From positions 862,188 to 926,187 of the forward strand of contig JAMPIW010000007.1 in NCBI GenBank assembly GCA_040183005.1: DNA of 64,000 nucleotides. Direction: 5' to 3'. Below are positions 44,153-53,167 of this stretch, piece by piece. How positions within the stretch are numbered: the stretch's first letter is position 1; each line of letters begins with the position of its first letter. The translations under genes and the position numbers were made by a program. Source of the DNA: Gammaproteobacteria bacterium. Lineage in GTDB: Bacteria; Pseudomonadota; Gammaproteobacteria; Ga0077554; Ga007554. The notes under the pieces are model-generated. The model searched no databases. It was not told the DNA's origin and worked only from the letters and a program-made list of their open reading frames with translations.

Positions 44153-44893
44153 CTAACCCATTCTCATCAATTGCGCCGACGCTGCATCATTTTCCTGTGC
44201 GGCGCGCATCATCTTGATCTGCGTTTCGAACTGACGACCCAGCTCGATCATCCTCACCATCGCCTCCACGGCGTTGACGTTGCTCGACTCGAGTACGCCG
44301 CTGGACAACTGTACCGCCGCATCTGCCACGGCGCTCTTCCCGTCCTTAACGCGCATCAAGCCATCCGTGCCTTTCTCCATTTGGCCCAGTGGTGGATTAA
44401 CCAGCTTGATCCTGTCTACCACCGCCAATGCGTTCGCCGCCTGCCCTACGGGTCGGATCGAGATTGTGCCATCGGCGCCGATCTCCAGCTTCTCGAATGG
44501 CGGTACGGCAATCGGCCCGCCATTGCCCATCACCGGACGCCCCGCTCCGGTTTCCAGCTGGCCGTTGACCGTCACACGCAAATCACCGGCACGGGTGTAT
44601 GCCTCACTGCCATCTGCGGCCTGCACAGCGATCCATCCCGCACCATTAACCGCGACATCAAGTTCACGTCCGGTGGTGGATAATGTCCCTGCAAGCAAAT
44701 CCGTACCCGGCGTTTCCGTCTGCGCATACACCCGGCTAGGGTATCCTGGGCCATACACCGGCAGGCTGCGAAACGCCTCAAGATCAGAGCGAAACCCTGT
44801 GGTATTCACATTCGCCAGATTATTGGTGTTCACCGCCTGCGCAAGCATGGTCTGCTTGGCACCGGACATTGCTACATAAAGCATGCGGTCCAT
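44153..44893 (-). CDS. flgF: Proximal rod protein FlgF
   Basis: The 246-residue protein starts MDRMLYVAMSGAKQTMLAQA, the FlgF signature, with [20 protein letters not shown] and a C-terminal SNVNAVEAMVRMIELGRQFE. Confidence 0.97.
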   Translation of the reverse strand: MDRMLYVAMSGAKQTMLAQAVNTNNLANVNTTGFRSDLEAFRSLPVYGPGYPSRVYAQTETPGTDLLAGTLSTTGRELDVAVNGAGWIAVQAADGSEAYTRAGDLRVTVNGQLETGAGRPVMGNGGPIAVPPFEKLEIGADGTISIRPVGQAANALAVVDRIKLVNPPLGQMEKGTDGLMRVKDGKSAVADAAVQLSSGVLESSNVNAVEAMVRMIELGRQFETQIKMMRAAQENDAASAQLMRMG

Positions 44894-44918
44894 GGTTATC
44901 GCTCTCGATTAATTATTT

Positions 44919-46196
44919 TTAGCGGATATTAATAATGGTCTGGGTAATCGCATCTGCGGTGGTAATCACCTGCGCATTGGCTTGAAAATTACGTTGCGCT
45001 GTAATCATGGTGACCAATTGTTCCGTAAGATCCACGTTCGATCCTTCCAGCGCACCCGATTGCACCAAACCTAGACTACCCGAGCCCGGTTGACCAACCA
45101 GTGCTGCACCCGAATCATAGGTCTCGGCCCAGGCGGTGTCACCTAACTGGCGCAGCCCCTGGGGATTACTGAAATTGGCCGTGGCAACTTGTCCCAGGGC
45201 ACGTGATTGGCCATTCGTAAAACGTGACTGCACAATGCCTGTGTCACTAATGTCAATTCCGCTCAAACGGCCCGTGGCAAACCCATCTTGAGTAAGGGCG
45301 TTGACACTGAAAGGGCTACCATACTGTGTAGTTTTAGAATAATTCACATCGAACGACATGTTCGCCGCACCGGTCTGCGGATTAACTGGGGCGTAATCAA
45401 CCGTCAGCGCGCCCGCCAGAGAAGGCGTGACCGATGTGATTCCACCGGTAGACGAAAAGGTCAGGTTGGCGGGCTGCCCCGCTACATTACCGTTCGGAAC
45501 AACCTCAATCGGCGTACCCGCGCCATTGGTCATCCATAGATGAGATTCGTACTCGTTGGCATTGCTTGTCTTGCGATAGTACATCGTACCGAGATTTGCG
45601 TTGCCCAGTGAGTCGTAGAGAGTCACCGCAGTTGAGTTGGTGTAACTGGTCGGATCAGTGCGGTCAAACGCCGGCAAGGCTGGATACGGTGCAAACGGTG
45701 TGGCATTGGCATTGAGGTTGGCGGCCACAGTGACAGCCGTCGATGCGCGCGGCGAGATATCCGACGTGCTTAACTGCAAGTCACCACGCGAACCGGTAAT
45801 ATTACCATTCACATCAGCCTGAAATGCCGTTAAACGCTGATTCTGGCTGTTGACTATATAGCCTTCACGATCCGCCTGGAACGCGCCGGAGCGGGTATAA
45901 GCCGGCACACCGCCGTCATTCAGAACGAAGAATCCCTGCCCGTTAATGGCAAGGTCGAGATTGTTGTTGGTGAAGCCGATATTCCCCTGGGTGAACTGCT
46001 GCGCTACCGCCGCCACGCGCGCACCGCTGCCGATAGCATTCTGAGAAATACCAAGGTTGCTTGTTGCATAAACGTCGGCAAATTCGGCGCGCGATTTTTT
46101 GAATCCGGTCGTGCTTGCATTGGCTACGTTGTTACCTATGACTTTCAGTTCGGCTGATGCTGCGTTAATACCGCTTAAAGCAATACGAAATGGCAT
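44919..46196 (-). CDS. flgE: Flagellar hook protein FlgE
   Basis: The 425-residue protein has ALSGINAASAELKVIGNNVA, NASTTGFKKSRAEFADVYA, the middle hook domains and SNVDLTEQLVTMITAQRNFQ, typical of FlgE. It assembles on the FlgD cap to form the hook. Confidence 0.97.
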   Translation of the reverse strand: MPFRIALSGINAASAELKVIGNNVANASTTGFKKSRAEFADVYATSNLGISQNAIGSGARVAAVAQQFTQGNIGFTNNNLDLAINGQGFFVLNDGGVPAYTRSGAFQADREGYIVNSQNQRLTAFQADVNGNITGSRGDLQLSTSDISPRASTAVTVAANLNANATPFAPYPALPAFDRTDPTSYTNSTAVTLYDSLGNANLGTMYYRKTSNANEYESHLWMTNGAGTPIEVVPNGNVAGQPANLTFSSTGGITSVTPSLAGALTVDYAPVNPQTGAANMSFDVNYSKTTQYGSPFSVNALTQDGFATGRLSGIDISDTGIVQSRFTNGQSRALGQVATANFSNPQGLRQLGDTAWAETYDSGAALVGQPGSGSLGLVQSGALEGSNVDLTEQLVTMITAQRNFQANAQVITTADAITQTIINIR

Positions 46197-46223
46197 ATCA
46201 TTTATCCTCTTGTAAAAACCTGA

Positions 46224-46898
46224 TCACATAATCTGCCGGACGCTGGATAAATCCAGAGGACCCAATCCAGTTACATTCAACGTCGGTCCCTGAGCTCCCC
46301 GTCCGAGCGTGACACTCTCAACCGTCGCAGCCATCAGCGTGTCAACCGCCGCCGTTCTGCCTTCCATCGTCGCGCTGGCACCGACCTTGTATTTCCCTGC
46401 CGGCGCGGTATCCCCGGCATCGGTCTTGCCATCCCACGTAAAGCTGGCCAGCCCAGCAGGCTGCGGCCCCATTTCCAGGCGTCTGACCACCTGGCCGGCC
46501 TGGTTATAGACCGACAGCGAAACACCTGATGTACTGGCAGGCAAATCCACCGCTCCACTCAAACTACCGCCTTGTGCCAGCACACCCGCCTCGCCCGGCA
46601 CCAGCACCGACCGGCCCACCAGTGCCGAGGCCTGTAGCGCCTGGCTGGATTGCATTGCGGTTGCAAACTGGCTGAACGAGGTTTGCAATTCTTTAATACC
46701 CGTCACGGCACTAAACTGCGCCATCTGCCCCATGAATTCACCGTTTTGCATAGGCTTCATGGGATCCTGGTTTTTCAACTGAGTAACCATCAGTTTCAGG
46801 AACTCATCCTGTCCCAGACGATTATTGTTTGGCGCCTGCTCCGGTTTCTTCGTCAGACCCAGGCTTTCCAGCGTGCCGGTATCAATTTTTGTACTCAT
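46224..46898 (-). CDS. flgD: Hook cap/assembly protein FlgD
   Basis: The 224-residue protein has LGQDEFLKLMVTQLKNQDPM and KPMQNGEFMGQMAQFSAVTG, the FlgD N-terminal signature, then VLVPGEAGV, a FlgD Ig-like fold and a C-terminal tail. It scaffolds hook polymerisation. Confidence 0.96.
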   Translation of the reverse strand: MSTKIDTGTLESLGLTKKPEQAPNNNRLGQDEFLKLMVTQLKNQDPMKPMQNGEFMGQMAQFSAVTGIKELQTSFSQFATAMQSSQALQASALVGRSVLVPGEAGVLAQGGSLSGAVDLPASTSGVSLSVYNQAGQVVRRLEMGPQPAGLASFTWDGKTDAGDTAPAGKYKVGASATMEGRTAAVDTLMAATVESVTLGRGAQGPTLNVTGLGPLDLSSVRQIM

Positions 46899-46921
46899 AA
46901 CTATTCTCCTTGGACGACTGC

Positions 46922-47332
46922 TTACTGGCCCAGCCTCAGCGTTGCCAGCAAAAGCTGTTTGGAGGTATTCATCACCTCCACATTGTTCTGATAAGAGCGG
47001 GAGGCGGAAATCATATTAGCCATTTGCTCTACCACATTCACATTCGGCAGATAGATATAGCCCTGCGCATCCGCCAGCGGGTGACCCGGCTCATAACGGC
47101 TTTGCACTGGCGCGTCGTTTTCAACCACGCCCAAAACACGCACACTGGCGGCATCATCACCGGCCAGCTTATCCATTACCGCCGAAAAGACCGGCTCACG
47201 TGCTCTATACACACCCGCTGCGTTGCCGCTGATGCTCTCGGCATTGGCCAGATTGCTGGCCGTCACGTTGAGGCGCAGCGACTGCGCGCTCATTCCCGAA
47301 CCTGCAATATCAAATATTTTGAAAGAAGACAT
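46922..47332 (-). CDS. flgC: Proximal rod protein FlgC
   Basis: The 136-residue protein has FDIAGSGMSAQSLRLNVTAS, NLANAESISGNAAGVYRARE and NVNVVEQMANMISASRSYQN, the FlgC pattern. It lies three bases after flgB. Confidence 0.97.
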   Translation of the reverse strand: MSSFKIFDIAGSGMSAQSLRLNVTASNLANAESISGNAAGVYRAREPVFSAVMDKLAGDDAASVRVLGVVENDAPVQSRYEPGHPLADAQGYIYLPNVNVVEQMANMISASRSYQNNVEVMNTSKQLLLATLRLGQ

Positions 47333-47335
47333 GGA

Positions 47336-47740
47336 TTAATCGCCCCTGATAGCCGTCATTAATGTTTTTATCTTGCCATTGAGGAATGAAAGTGAGGCCT
47401 GATATTGAATAGCATTGCGGGCAAACTCCGCCTGCTCTACCTGGTCGTCGACGGTATTTCCATCCAGAGACGACTGATCCGGGACGCGGTACATCACTGA
47501 ATCAGAGGATCCATCAAAACCAGTGGAAAGATGTGCCGCATTGGTGCGCATCAACGCTGCGGCATCGCTACTTGATTGATCCCTGGCCTGATTCAACACC
47601 GCTTTGAAGTCGATATCCTTAGCCTTGTAATTTGGTGTATCCGCATTGGCCATATTGGCCGCCAGAACTTCCGCGCGGTGCGCGCGCAAAGCCAGAGCCT
47701 GGGGGTGTATTCCTAATGCTTTATCGAGATTGATTGGCAT
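47336..47740 (-). CDS. flgB: Proximal rod protein FlgB
   Basis: The 134-residue protein has LRAHRAEVLAANMANADTPN, YKAKDIDFKAVL and the C-terminal QYQASLSFLNGKIKTLMTAI, as in FlgB. It is the first gene of the flgBCDEFGHIJ operon and has a sigma-54 site upstream. Confidence 0.97.
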   Translation of the reverse strand: MPINLDKALGIHPQALALRAHRAEVLAANMANADTPNYKAKDIDFKAVLNQARDQSSSDAAALMRTNAAHLSTGFDGSSDSVMYRVPDQSSLDGNTVDDQVEQAEFARNAIQYQASLSFLNGKIKTLMTAIRGD

Positions 47741-47778
47741 CGCTTGACTCCATCCTTACTATACTTGCCAAGGATTAA

Positions 47779-47794
47779 TGCAGAGTCTGTGCCA
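47779..47794 (-). promoter_or_regulatory. Sigma-54 promoter of the flgBCDEFGHIJ operon
   Basis: The minus strand reads TGGCACAGACTCTGCA, a near-consensus match to TGGCAC-N5-TTGCA, with its GG and GC elements ten bases apart, 39 bases before flgB. Confidence 0.85.
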
Positions 47795-47922
47795 ACATTT
47801 ATATAACATATTAAAACAAGGAGTTATATTGAAAAGAGAGGAGAGAGTTCGTATCCTGCGGCAATATACTTCCGCCTTGCGGCAAACCTTGCAGGCGCGG
47901 GTTTCCATCCCTGCCGGGGTAT

Positions 47923-48810
47923 TTACTTCTTTTTGAGACGATACACCATTCCACCTTGGCAGCGAACGGTGTCAAAAGCATCTGAATAGTTTGATACGGA
48001 TTCGGATGCCCCAAGAAATAGATAACCTCCCGGCACCAGCGCCTGAGAAAAACGCGCAATGATGTCTCTCTTAAGGTCGCTGGAGAAATAGATCAACACG
48101 TTGCGGCAAAATATCACGTCAAACTTACCCAGCCCGGAATAATCTTTTTTCATCAGATTTAATTCCGCGAAAGTGACACGTTTGCGTATTTCATTTTTGA
48201 CCTCCCACAGGGAACCTTTTAGGTCAAAAAATCGCTTCCTACGTTCATCAGACATGCCACGTGCCAACGCCATGGAATCGTATAGCCCCGACTTGGCATC
48301 CTTGAGCATGGTGGGTGAGATATCAGTGGCGGATATCTGCACCCCTGCGGGAAAACTGCCCGGCTTACCGCTCAAATACTCCTGTACCACAATACTAATG
48401 GAATAGGGTTCTTGCCCTGACGAACAAGCCGCCGACCAGATCCGCGCCGGACGTACGGACTTTCCCGCCAGCTCCGGCAGAATGTGTCCCTTGAGTATCT
48501 CGAAAGGCGCCTGATCACGAAACCAGAGGGTTTCGTTGGTCGTCATGGCATCCACAATGCGTTCGCGCAAACCGGATTTTGCATCACGTTCGAGACGTGC
48601 CACGAGTTCGCCAATTGACGGGATTCCTGCCTCCTCCAAGAGCCGGTTCAGGCGGCTGATCACCAAATAGTGTTTGTTGTCGCCTAGCGTAATACCGCAG
48701 GCGGACTCAAGAAAACTGCAAAAGGCTGCATACTCTTGAGGAGGGATAGTTTGGTTTGGCACGGGACTCCCTGGCAATTTAATCGACCATTGCGCTTTGG
48801 CAATCCGCAT
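47923..48810 (-). CDS. cheR: Chemotaxis methyltransferase CheR (intact second copy)
   Basis: The 295-residue protein has the N-terminal helical domain (YLVISRLNRLLEEAGIPSIG) and the SAM-binding domain (RIWSAACSSGQEPYSISIVV, LKDAKSGLYDS, DVIFCRNVLIYFS, GGYLFLGASES). It methylates receptors. It follows cheV by 32 bases and precedes flgB, the normal arrangement in Pseudomonas. This copy could supply methylation if the frameshifted cheR at 14426-15255 is inactive. Confidence 0.95.
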   Translation of the reverse strand: MRIAKAQWSIKLPGSPVPNQTIPPQEYAAFCSFLESACGITLGDNKHYLVISRLNRLLEEAGIPSIGELVARLERDAKSGLRERIVDAMTTNETLWFRDQAPFEILKGHILPELAGKSVRPARIWSAACSSGQEPYSISIVVQEYLSGKPGSFPAGVQISATDISPTMLKDAKSGLYDSMALARGMSDERRKRFFDLKGSLWEVKNEIRKRVTFAELNLMKKDYSGLGKFDVIFCRNVLIYFSSDLKRDIIARFSQALVPGGYLFLGASESVSNYSDAFDTVRCQGGMVYRLKKK

Positions 48811-48842
48811 ACACCATGCGATAGATGGTGCTCATGAAATAC

Positions 48843-49790
48843 TCAGGCGGCCTGCATTTTCCCCGCGCTGTACGACTTTATCCTCTTCAAGGCCGCCGCT
48901 GCAAGGTCATCTGCACTGAATTTTGCGATAAACTCATCCGCGCCAACCTTTTTCACCATGGCGTCATTGAATACGCCACTTAATGACGAATGCAGCATGA
49001 CATAGAGGCCGCGTAAACGTTCGTCCTTGCGGATCTCGGTCGTCAACGTATAACCGTCCATTTCAGGCATTTCAATATCGGAAATCACCAGGCTCAGACG
49101 CTGCAGGAGAGGGTCTTGAGTATCAGCCCATTTTTTCAACAGCTCCAGCGCCTCACGGCCATCCGGCGCAAGGGTATACGAAATTTTGATCTGCTCAAGA
49201 GTGCGCTTGATCTGATTCCGCGCCACACTGGAATCATCCACAATCAACACATGCGGTTGTATGCCATGTTGCGCATCACCCTCTTCAGCCAATTCCCCGG
49301 AAATCTCCATGGAACAGTGGATAATCTCGGCAAATACTTTCTCCACATCAAGGATCTCGATCAATTGGTCATTGAGCCGCGTCACTGCCGTCAGATAACT
49401 GCTGGAACCCGTGCCTTTGGGCGGCGCCAGCACCGACTCCCAATTCATATTGACGATACGTTCCATGCCATTTACCAATAGCCCCTGTACCGATCGGTTA
49501 TATTCCGTGACAATCACATAACCACGCGTCGGATCTACCATTGGCGCCAAGCCTATAGCCATGGACAGGTCAATCACGGGGATGGTTTTTCCGCGTATGG
49601 TAGCAACGCCACATATTGAAGGATGGGCCTTTGGCAAATGCGCCAGCGGAGGACATTGAATAACTTCACGCACCTTAAAGACATTGATGCCAAAGTGCTG
49701 TGTGCCATTCAACCGGAACAATAACAGCTCCAGCCGATTCTGCCCCACCATCTGGGTACGCTTGTCCACATCATCCAACATGCTTGCCAT
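48843..49790 (-). CDS. cheV: Chemotaxis coupling/response regulator hybrid CheV
   Basis: From ATG 49790 (AAGGAG upstream) about 315 residues: a CheW-like domain (LLFRLNGTQHFGINVFKVRE, TIRGKTIPVIDLSMAIGL) and a receiver (VLIVDDSSVARNQIKRTL, Asp in LVISDIEMPEMDGYTL). CheV couples receptors to CheA and is itself phosphorylated. A sigma-28-like promoter lies upstream. Confidence 0.95.
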   Translation of the reverse strand: MASMLDDVDKRTQMVGQNRLELLLFRLNGTQHFGINVFKVREVIQCPPLAHLPKAHPSICGVATIRGKTIPVIDLSMAIGLAPMVDPTRGYVIVTEYNRSVQGLLVNGMERIVNMNWESVLAPPKGTGSSSYLTAVTRLNDQLIEILDVEKVFAEIIHCSMEISGELAEEGDAQHGIQPHVLIVDDSSVARNQIKRTLEQIKISYTLAPDGREALELLKKWADTQDPLLQRLSLVISDIEMPEMDGYTLTTEIRKDERLRGLYVMLHSSLSGVFNDAMVKKVGADEFIAKFSADDLAAAALKRIKSYSAGKMQAA

Positions 49791-49828
49791 GCCATTCTCC
49801 TTAAGAACGTCATTTATTGATATGCGAA

Positions 49829-49855
49829 GTATCGGCACGGCAACTCGATACTTAA
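49829..49855 (-). promoter_or_regulatory. Sigma-28 (FliA) promoter of cheV-cheR
   Basis: The minus strand reads TTAA, 15 bases, GCCGATAC, about 39 bases before cheV. The spacing equals that of the other FliA sites in the window, except fliC. Confidence 0.7.
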
Positions 49856-49900
49856 CCCGGATATTTCATAAATCACAGGGCACCATTCTCAAATTCCGAT

Positions 49901-49916
49901 TGGCTCATATTTTGCT
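49901..49916 (+). promoter_or_regulatory. Sigma-54 promoter of flgA
   Basis: TGGCTCATATTTTGCT has GG and GC ten bases apart and a good TTGCT downstream half. The expected transcript start falls about one or two bases before the flgA ATG at 49928, so the message may be nearly leaderless. Confidence 0.7.
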
Positions 49917-49927
49917 TACTCAGGGGC

Positions 49928-50641
49928 ATGCCATACCGTACAGATCTCTTGATAGTTATTTTTTTCGCAGCATTCACATCACTGCCACGGCAAGCCCATG
50001 CCGAAACGTATCAATCCCATGATTCGCTGCGCGAAATCGCCAAAGCTTTCGTGCTACAACAAATCCAGAGCCCGCCTACAGTGCCATATGTGGAGGTTGG
50101 CGCACTGGACGCTCGCTTACGTCTATCTCGGTGCGAGGACAAACTGGAGGCATTCCTGCCATCTGGTAGCCGTATTCTGGGTTCATCCAGCGTTGGGATA
50201 CGTTGCCATAGCCCGAAGACTTGGTCATTGTATGTGCCCGTCACCGTCAAAATTTTTGCGCCGGTCTTGGTTGCCAGCCACGCCATGAACCGTGGCAGCC
50301 AGATAACCACCCAGGATTTCCAGTCCGTCGAAGTGAACGTAGCCTCCCTTTCCGGCAGTTACCTAAGCATGCCAGAACAAATCCTCGGCATGACTTTGAA
50401 ACACTCGATAAACGCCGGCGCCGTATATACTCCCGCCATGCTTGAGGCCCCGATCATAGTCCGCCGGGGAAAACAAGTCACCATTCTCGCGGAAGTCGCT
50501 GGAATCGAAGTACGCATGACAGGAAAATCACTCATGGACGGCAGCGCCGGGGCATTAATCCAGGTCCGCAATCTCGCATCACAACGGGTCATTGAGGGAA
50601 CGGTAATTGCTGAGGGAATGGTTAAAGTGACGGGGAATTGA
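49928..50641 (+). CDS. flgA: P-ring chaperone FlgA
   Basis: The 237-residue protein has a signal peptide (LLIVIFFAAFTSLPRQAHAE) and the FlgA SAF-type domain (YVEVGALDARLRLSRCEDKL, VPVTVKIFAPVLVASHAM, GAVYTPAMLEAPIIVRRGKQ, ALIQVRNLASQRVIEGTVIA). It assists P-ring assembly in the periplasm. The gene is divergent from cheV and followed by flgM. Confidence 0.95.
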   Translation: MPYRTDLLIVIFFAAFTSLPRQAHAETYQSHDSLREIAKAFVLQQIQSPPTVPYVEVGALDARLRLSRCEDKLEAFLPSGSRILGSSSVGIRCHSPKTWSLYVPVTVKIFAPVLVASHAMNRGSQITTQDFQSVEVNVASLSGSYLSMPEQILGMTLKHSINAGAVYTPAMLEAPIIVRRGKQVTILAEVAGIEVRMTGKSLMDGSAGALIQVRNLASQRVIEGTVIAEGMVKVTGN

Positions 50642-50669
50642 CTATTTTGTTTGCTGTGCATGCACGACT

Positions 50670-50696
50670 TAAAGTAATCGCCGAATCAGCCGCTAT
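50670..50696 (+). promoter_or_regulatory. Sigma-28 (FliA) promoter of flgMN
   Basis: TAAA, 15 bases, GCCGCTAT, 31 bases before flgM. The spacing equals the consensus and one or two positions differ in the -10. This gives FlgM autoregulation through FliA. Confidence 0.75.
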
Positions 50697-50727
50697 CCTA
50701 TGCACAGCATCTGAAGAGGTATAGAAC

Positions 50728-51048
50728 ATGCCCATTGAAATCACCGGAAAATCACCCGTCAATTCGACTCCAGCGGCCGCTGCCGAAGCGTCTGCAGTCC
50801 GCCAGCCCAACGCGGCGCAGCGGGAGACCGGCAAATCCTCCACGGTGGATACTGTCAGCTTCACGGACACCGCCGCACGGCTGCGCGGCCTGGAAAAGAC
50901 ACTGTCCGCTCTGCCCGTGGTCGATATTCACCGCGTCGAAGGCGTCAAGCAAGCCATCGCAAGTGGCGCATTTGAGATTAACCCTATGCGCGTGGCCGAT
51001 AGACTCCTGAACTTCGAAAGCTCACTGCACCTCCGGCGTGCCGCGTAA
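50728..51048 (+). CDS. flgM: Anti-sigma-28 factor FlgM
   Basis: The 106-residue protein is disordered at the N-terminus (MPIEITGKSPVNSTPAAAAE) and has the FlgM C-terminal helices: DTVSFTDTAARLRGLEKTLS, VVDIHRVEGVKQAIASGAFE and INPMRVADRLLNFES. It holds FliA until the hook is complete. Sigma-28-like promoter upstream. Confidence 0.93.
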   Translation: MPIEITGKSPVNSTPAAAAEASAVRQPNAAQRETGKSSTVDTVSFTDTAARLRGLEKTLSALPVVDIHRVEGVKQAIASGAFEINPMRVADRLLNFESSLHLRRAA

Positions 51049-51064
51049 ATCTAAGGATATGCAA

Positions 51065-51556
51065 ATGGTCGAGGCGGAACATCAACAGCTAATCAGCGCG
51101 TTGTTTGAGCATGAAATCAACGCCGCATCGGCTCTGTTTGATACCTTGCGGCAAGAACATGCCGCCCTTGCCGGCAACGACATACCCGCCATCGAGCAGG
51201 CCGTTGCCGGCAAACAACCCCTGGCCTCCCGGCTGGACATACTGATCAAACAGCATGAAGAGATGCTGCGCTCGGTTGGCTATTCCGCCGAACCGGCAGG
51301 CATCGAAAGTTATATTCGTGAACGTGACCCGCATGGCGTTCACCGCCTAAACCTCACCTGGGAGAAGCTTCGCGCGCTAAGCGCCGCGTGCCGGTACCAG
51401 AATCAGGTCAACGGCGCGGTCATCGCCATCAACCGTATCAATGTGCAACGGGCGCTCTCCATCCTGCGCGGACACCCTCCTGAAAGCGAGGGTTGCTACA
51501 GCGCCAGCGGCGCTACACAACCAAAATCCCGCGCACAATCGCTGGGACGAGCATAA
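51065..51556 (+). CDS. flgN: Flagellar chaperone FlgN
   Basis: The ATG at 51065 has AAGGA seven bases upstream; the frame opens 27 bases earlier inside flgM and a second ATG lies at 51059. About 163 residues, all helical, with LFDTLRQEHAALAGNDIPAI and YQNQVNGAVIAINRINVQRA, the FlgN C-terminal motif. FlgN chaperones FlgK and FlgL. It follows flgM closely. Confidence 0.88.
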   Translation: MVEAEHQQLISALFEHEINAASALFDTLRQEHAALAGNDIPAIEQAVAGKQPLASRLDILIKQHEEMLRSVGYSAEPAGIESYIRERDPHGVHRLNLTWEKLRALSAACRYQNQVNGAVIAINRINVQRALSILRGHPPESEGCYSASGATQPKSRAQSLGRA

Positions 51557-51591
51557 GAGCCTATCCGTGCTTTATTATTAGCGGGAGAATC

Positions 51592-52296
51592 ATGGACAGA
51601 ATCACTCTTGCCCCCTTCATAATGGGCCTTTTAAAGCGCATCCAAAATCAGCGCGCAATGCTCACTATCACCCTGCCCGGCTCGGACAAGAACTACAACA
51701 GTGCCATACTTGAAATAAACGAAGAGCGCGCGTATCTCGTCATAGATGAACTGAGCCCGGAAACTGGCCATCCCTTGCTCCTGGATGTCAAAGAGTTGCG
51801 CGCACGGACACGTGTGGAAGGTGCCAGGATCAGCTTTTCCACCACACTGATCGACGCCGGCCGCGAATCCGGCATTGCCTATTACAACCTGGCACTGCCA
51901 TCGGAGATCGACTACCTGCAACAACGCGCTTCTTACCGCGTCAAAACAGGGGTAGCACAACCTGTCCCAGTAACTCTTATCCATGAGGAAAACCAGGCAA
52001 TAAAGGGGGAGTTGCAAGACCTTTCGGTAGGCGGCCTTTCCATCCGGGTCGCGCACAAGCAACTGCCTGCCACGCTCAAAACCACCGACACCCTGCCCTG
52101 CTGCTTTCGCTTAACGCAGAATGAAGAAGTAACATGTGCCCTGGAAATCCGCTCCATCCGCAGCAAGGACAACAACATCCCTGTCCGCCTCGGTTGCCGC
52201 TTCATTAATCTACCGGCACCGCAACAGAAAATCATCCAGCGCTATATCATCGCCCTGGAACGGGAGCACATCAAAAAAATGCCTAAGGGTGGATAG
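51592..52296 (+). CDS. ycgR: YcgR-like PilZ flagellar brake protein
   Basis: From ATG 51592 (GGGAG upstream) about 234 residues: an N-terminal YcgR-type beta domain and a C-terminal PilZ domain with the c-di-GMP motif RASYRV (RxxxR) and DLSVGGLSIRV (DxSxxG). It should slow or bias the motor when c-di-GMP rises. It lies in the flgMN unit. Confidence 0.9.
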   Translation: MDRITLAPFIMGLLKRIQNQRAMLTITLPGSDKNYNSAILEINEERAYLVIDELSPETGHPLLLDVKELRARTRVEGARISFSTTLIDAGRESGIAYYNLALPSEIDYLQQRASYRVKTGVAQPVPVTLIHEENQAIKGELQDLSVGGLSIRVAHKQLPATLKTTDTLPCCFRLTQNEEVTCALEIRSIRSKDNNIPVRLGCRFINLPAPQQKIIQRYIIALEREHIKKMPKGG

Positions 52297-52375
52297 CCTC
52301 CAACATATCCCAATGGTACAATGCGGCATAATTTTAGATGTCCGGCTTTTTTGTCACTCAAGCCAACCCACTTTT

Positions 52376-52451
<76 letters not shown>

Positions 52452-52491
52452 ATCCCGCCCAAGCCGGGGCATCATTGACTCCTCTCTTCAC

Positions 52492-52568
52492 GCCCCGGTA
52501 GCTCAGCTGGATAGAGCATCCCCCTCCTAAGGGGAAGGTCGTACGTTCAAATCGTATCCGGGGCACCA
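52492..52568 (+). tRNA. tRNA-Arg (anticodon CCT)
   Basis: A 77-base cloverleaf with acceptor GCCCCGG pairing with CCGGGGC, loop CTCCTAA with anticodon CCT, T-loop GTTCAAATC and encoded CCA. It lies 40 bases after the alanine tRNA, so the two may be cotranscribed. Confidence 0.95.
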
Positions 52569-53167
52569 ATAATCCTAGCGACCTATCGCGTAAAAATGGA
52601 TTTCTCTCCTAATGTTTACGGCAGATTCGAGCTAAATTCGATAAACTGCTTGTTACCGTCGCCACTAAGGCATCACATGGGAAAAAACATCGACTGACTT
52701 CGATCCGCGCGTGACAACATCTTAACCGGCTCGCCACTACAGGCTTCAAACCGCGACTCAATCCCACCATGGCGCCTCCTCGGAGACTGTTCCGTGCGTC
52801 ACTCAAACTTCTCCATCCATGGACTCGCCCGCCTTGCCCCGAGTCAAAATGCTGTGGGAAATAAGCTCGCCATTCATGTCATGGCGACATCTCACCCCCT
52901 GATCCCCCGCCGTTAATTTTTGCTCCATCTACGGGAAAACCCTGATCTAGCTACGGATAGCCTCTGATTTTCCGGATGAAATATCCAATAGTTGACTTGT
53001 AATAATTTCGTCACAATTCAGTCACGATATTGCAATGTTTGTCTGGCTCGAATGGAAGGCCCGGATATTTTGGCGAGAAATCAGCCACTAAACCCCGGGT
53101 TAAAAATGCAGCCAGGGACGAAGTGCGAAACAAAAGTGTCATAAAGCGCCATGGAGAGGCAATCAAA
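52569..53167 (+). other. Non-coding stretch after the tRNAs; no recognisable gene
   Basis: About 600 bases without a supported gene. A 65-codon minus-strand frame at 52609-52806 resembles nothing I recognise. The last part (52990-53167) should hold the promoter of the DASS transporter, but no clear -35/-10 pair was seen. No direct repeat of the tRNA-Arg 3' end or integrase gene was found. Confidence 0.6.

Noticed and set aside
52609-52806. Minus-strand 65-codon frame after the tRNAs
   Set aside because: No similarity, no ribosome-binding site and Cys/Arg-rich composition; considered as a transposase remnant but no motif could be defended.
53030-53167. 46-codon N-terminal extension of the DASS transporter
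   Set aside because: It has no ribosome-binding site and adds a non-hydrophobic segment not seen in the family; GGAGAGG supports ATG 53168.
52492-53167. tRNA-Arg as an integration site for a genomic island
   Set aside because: No integrase gene and no repeat of the tRNA 3' end were found downstream in the window.
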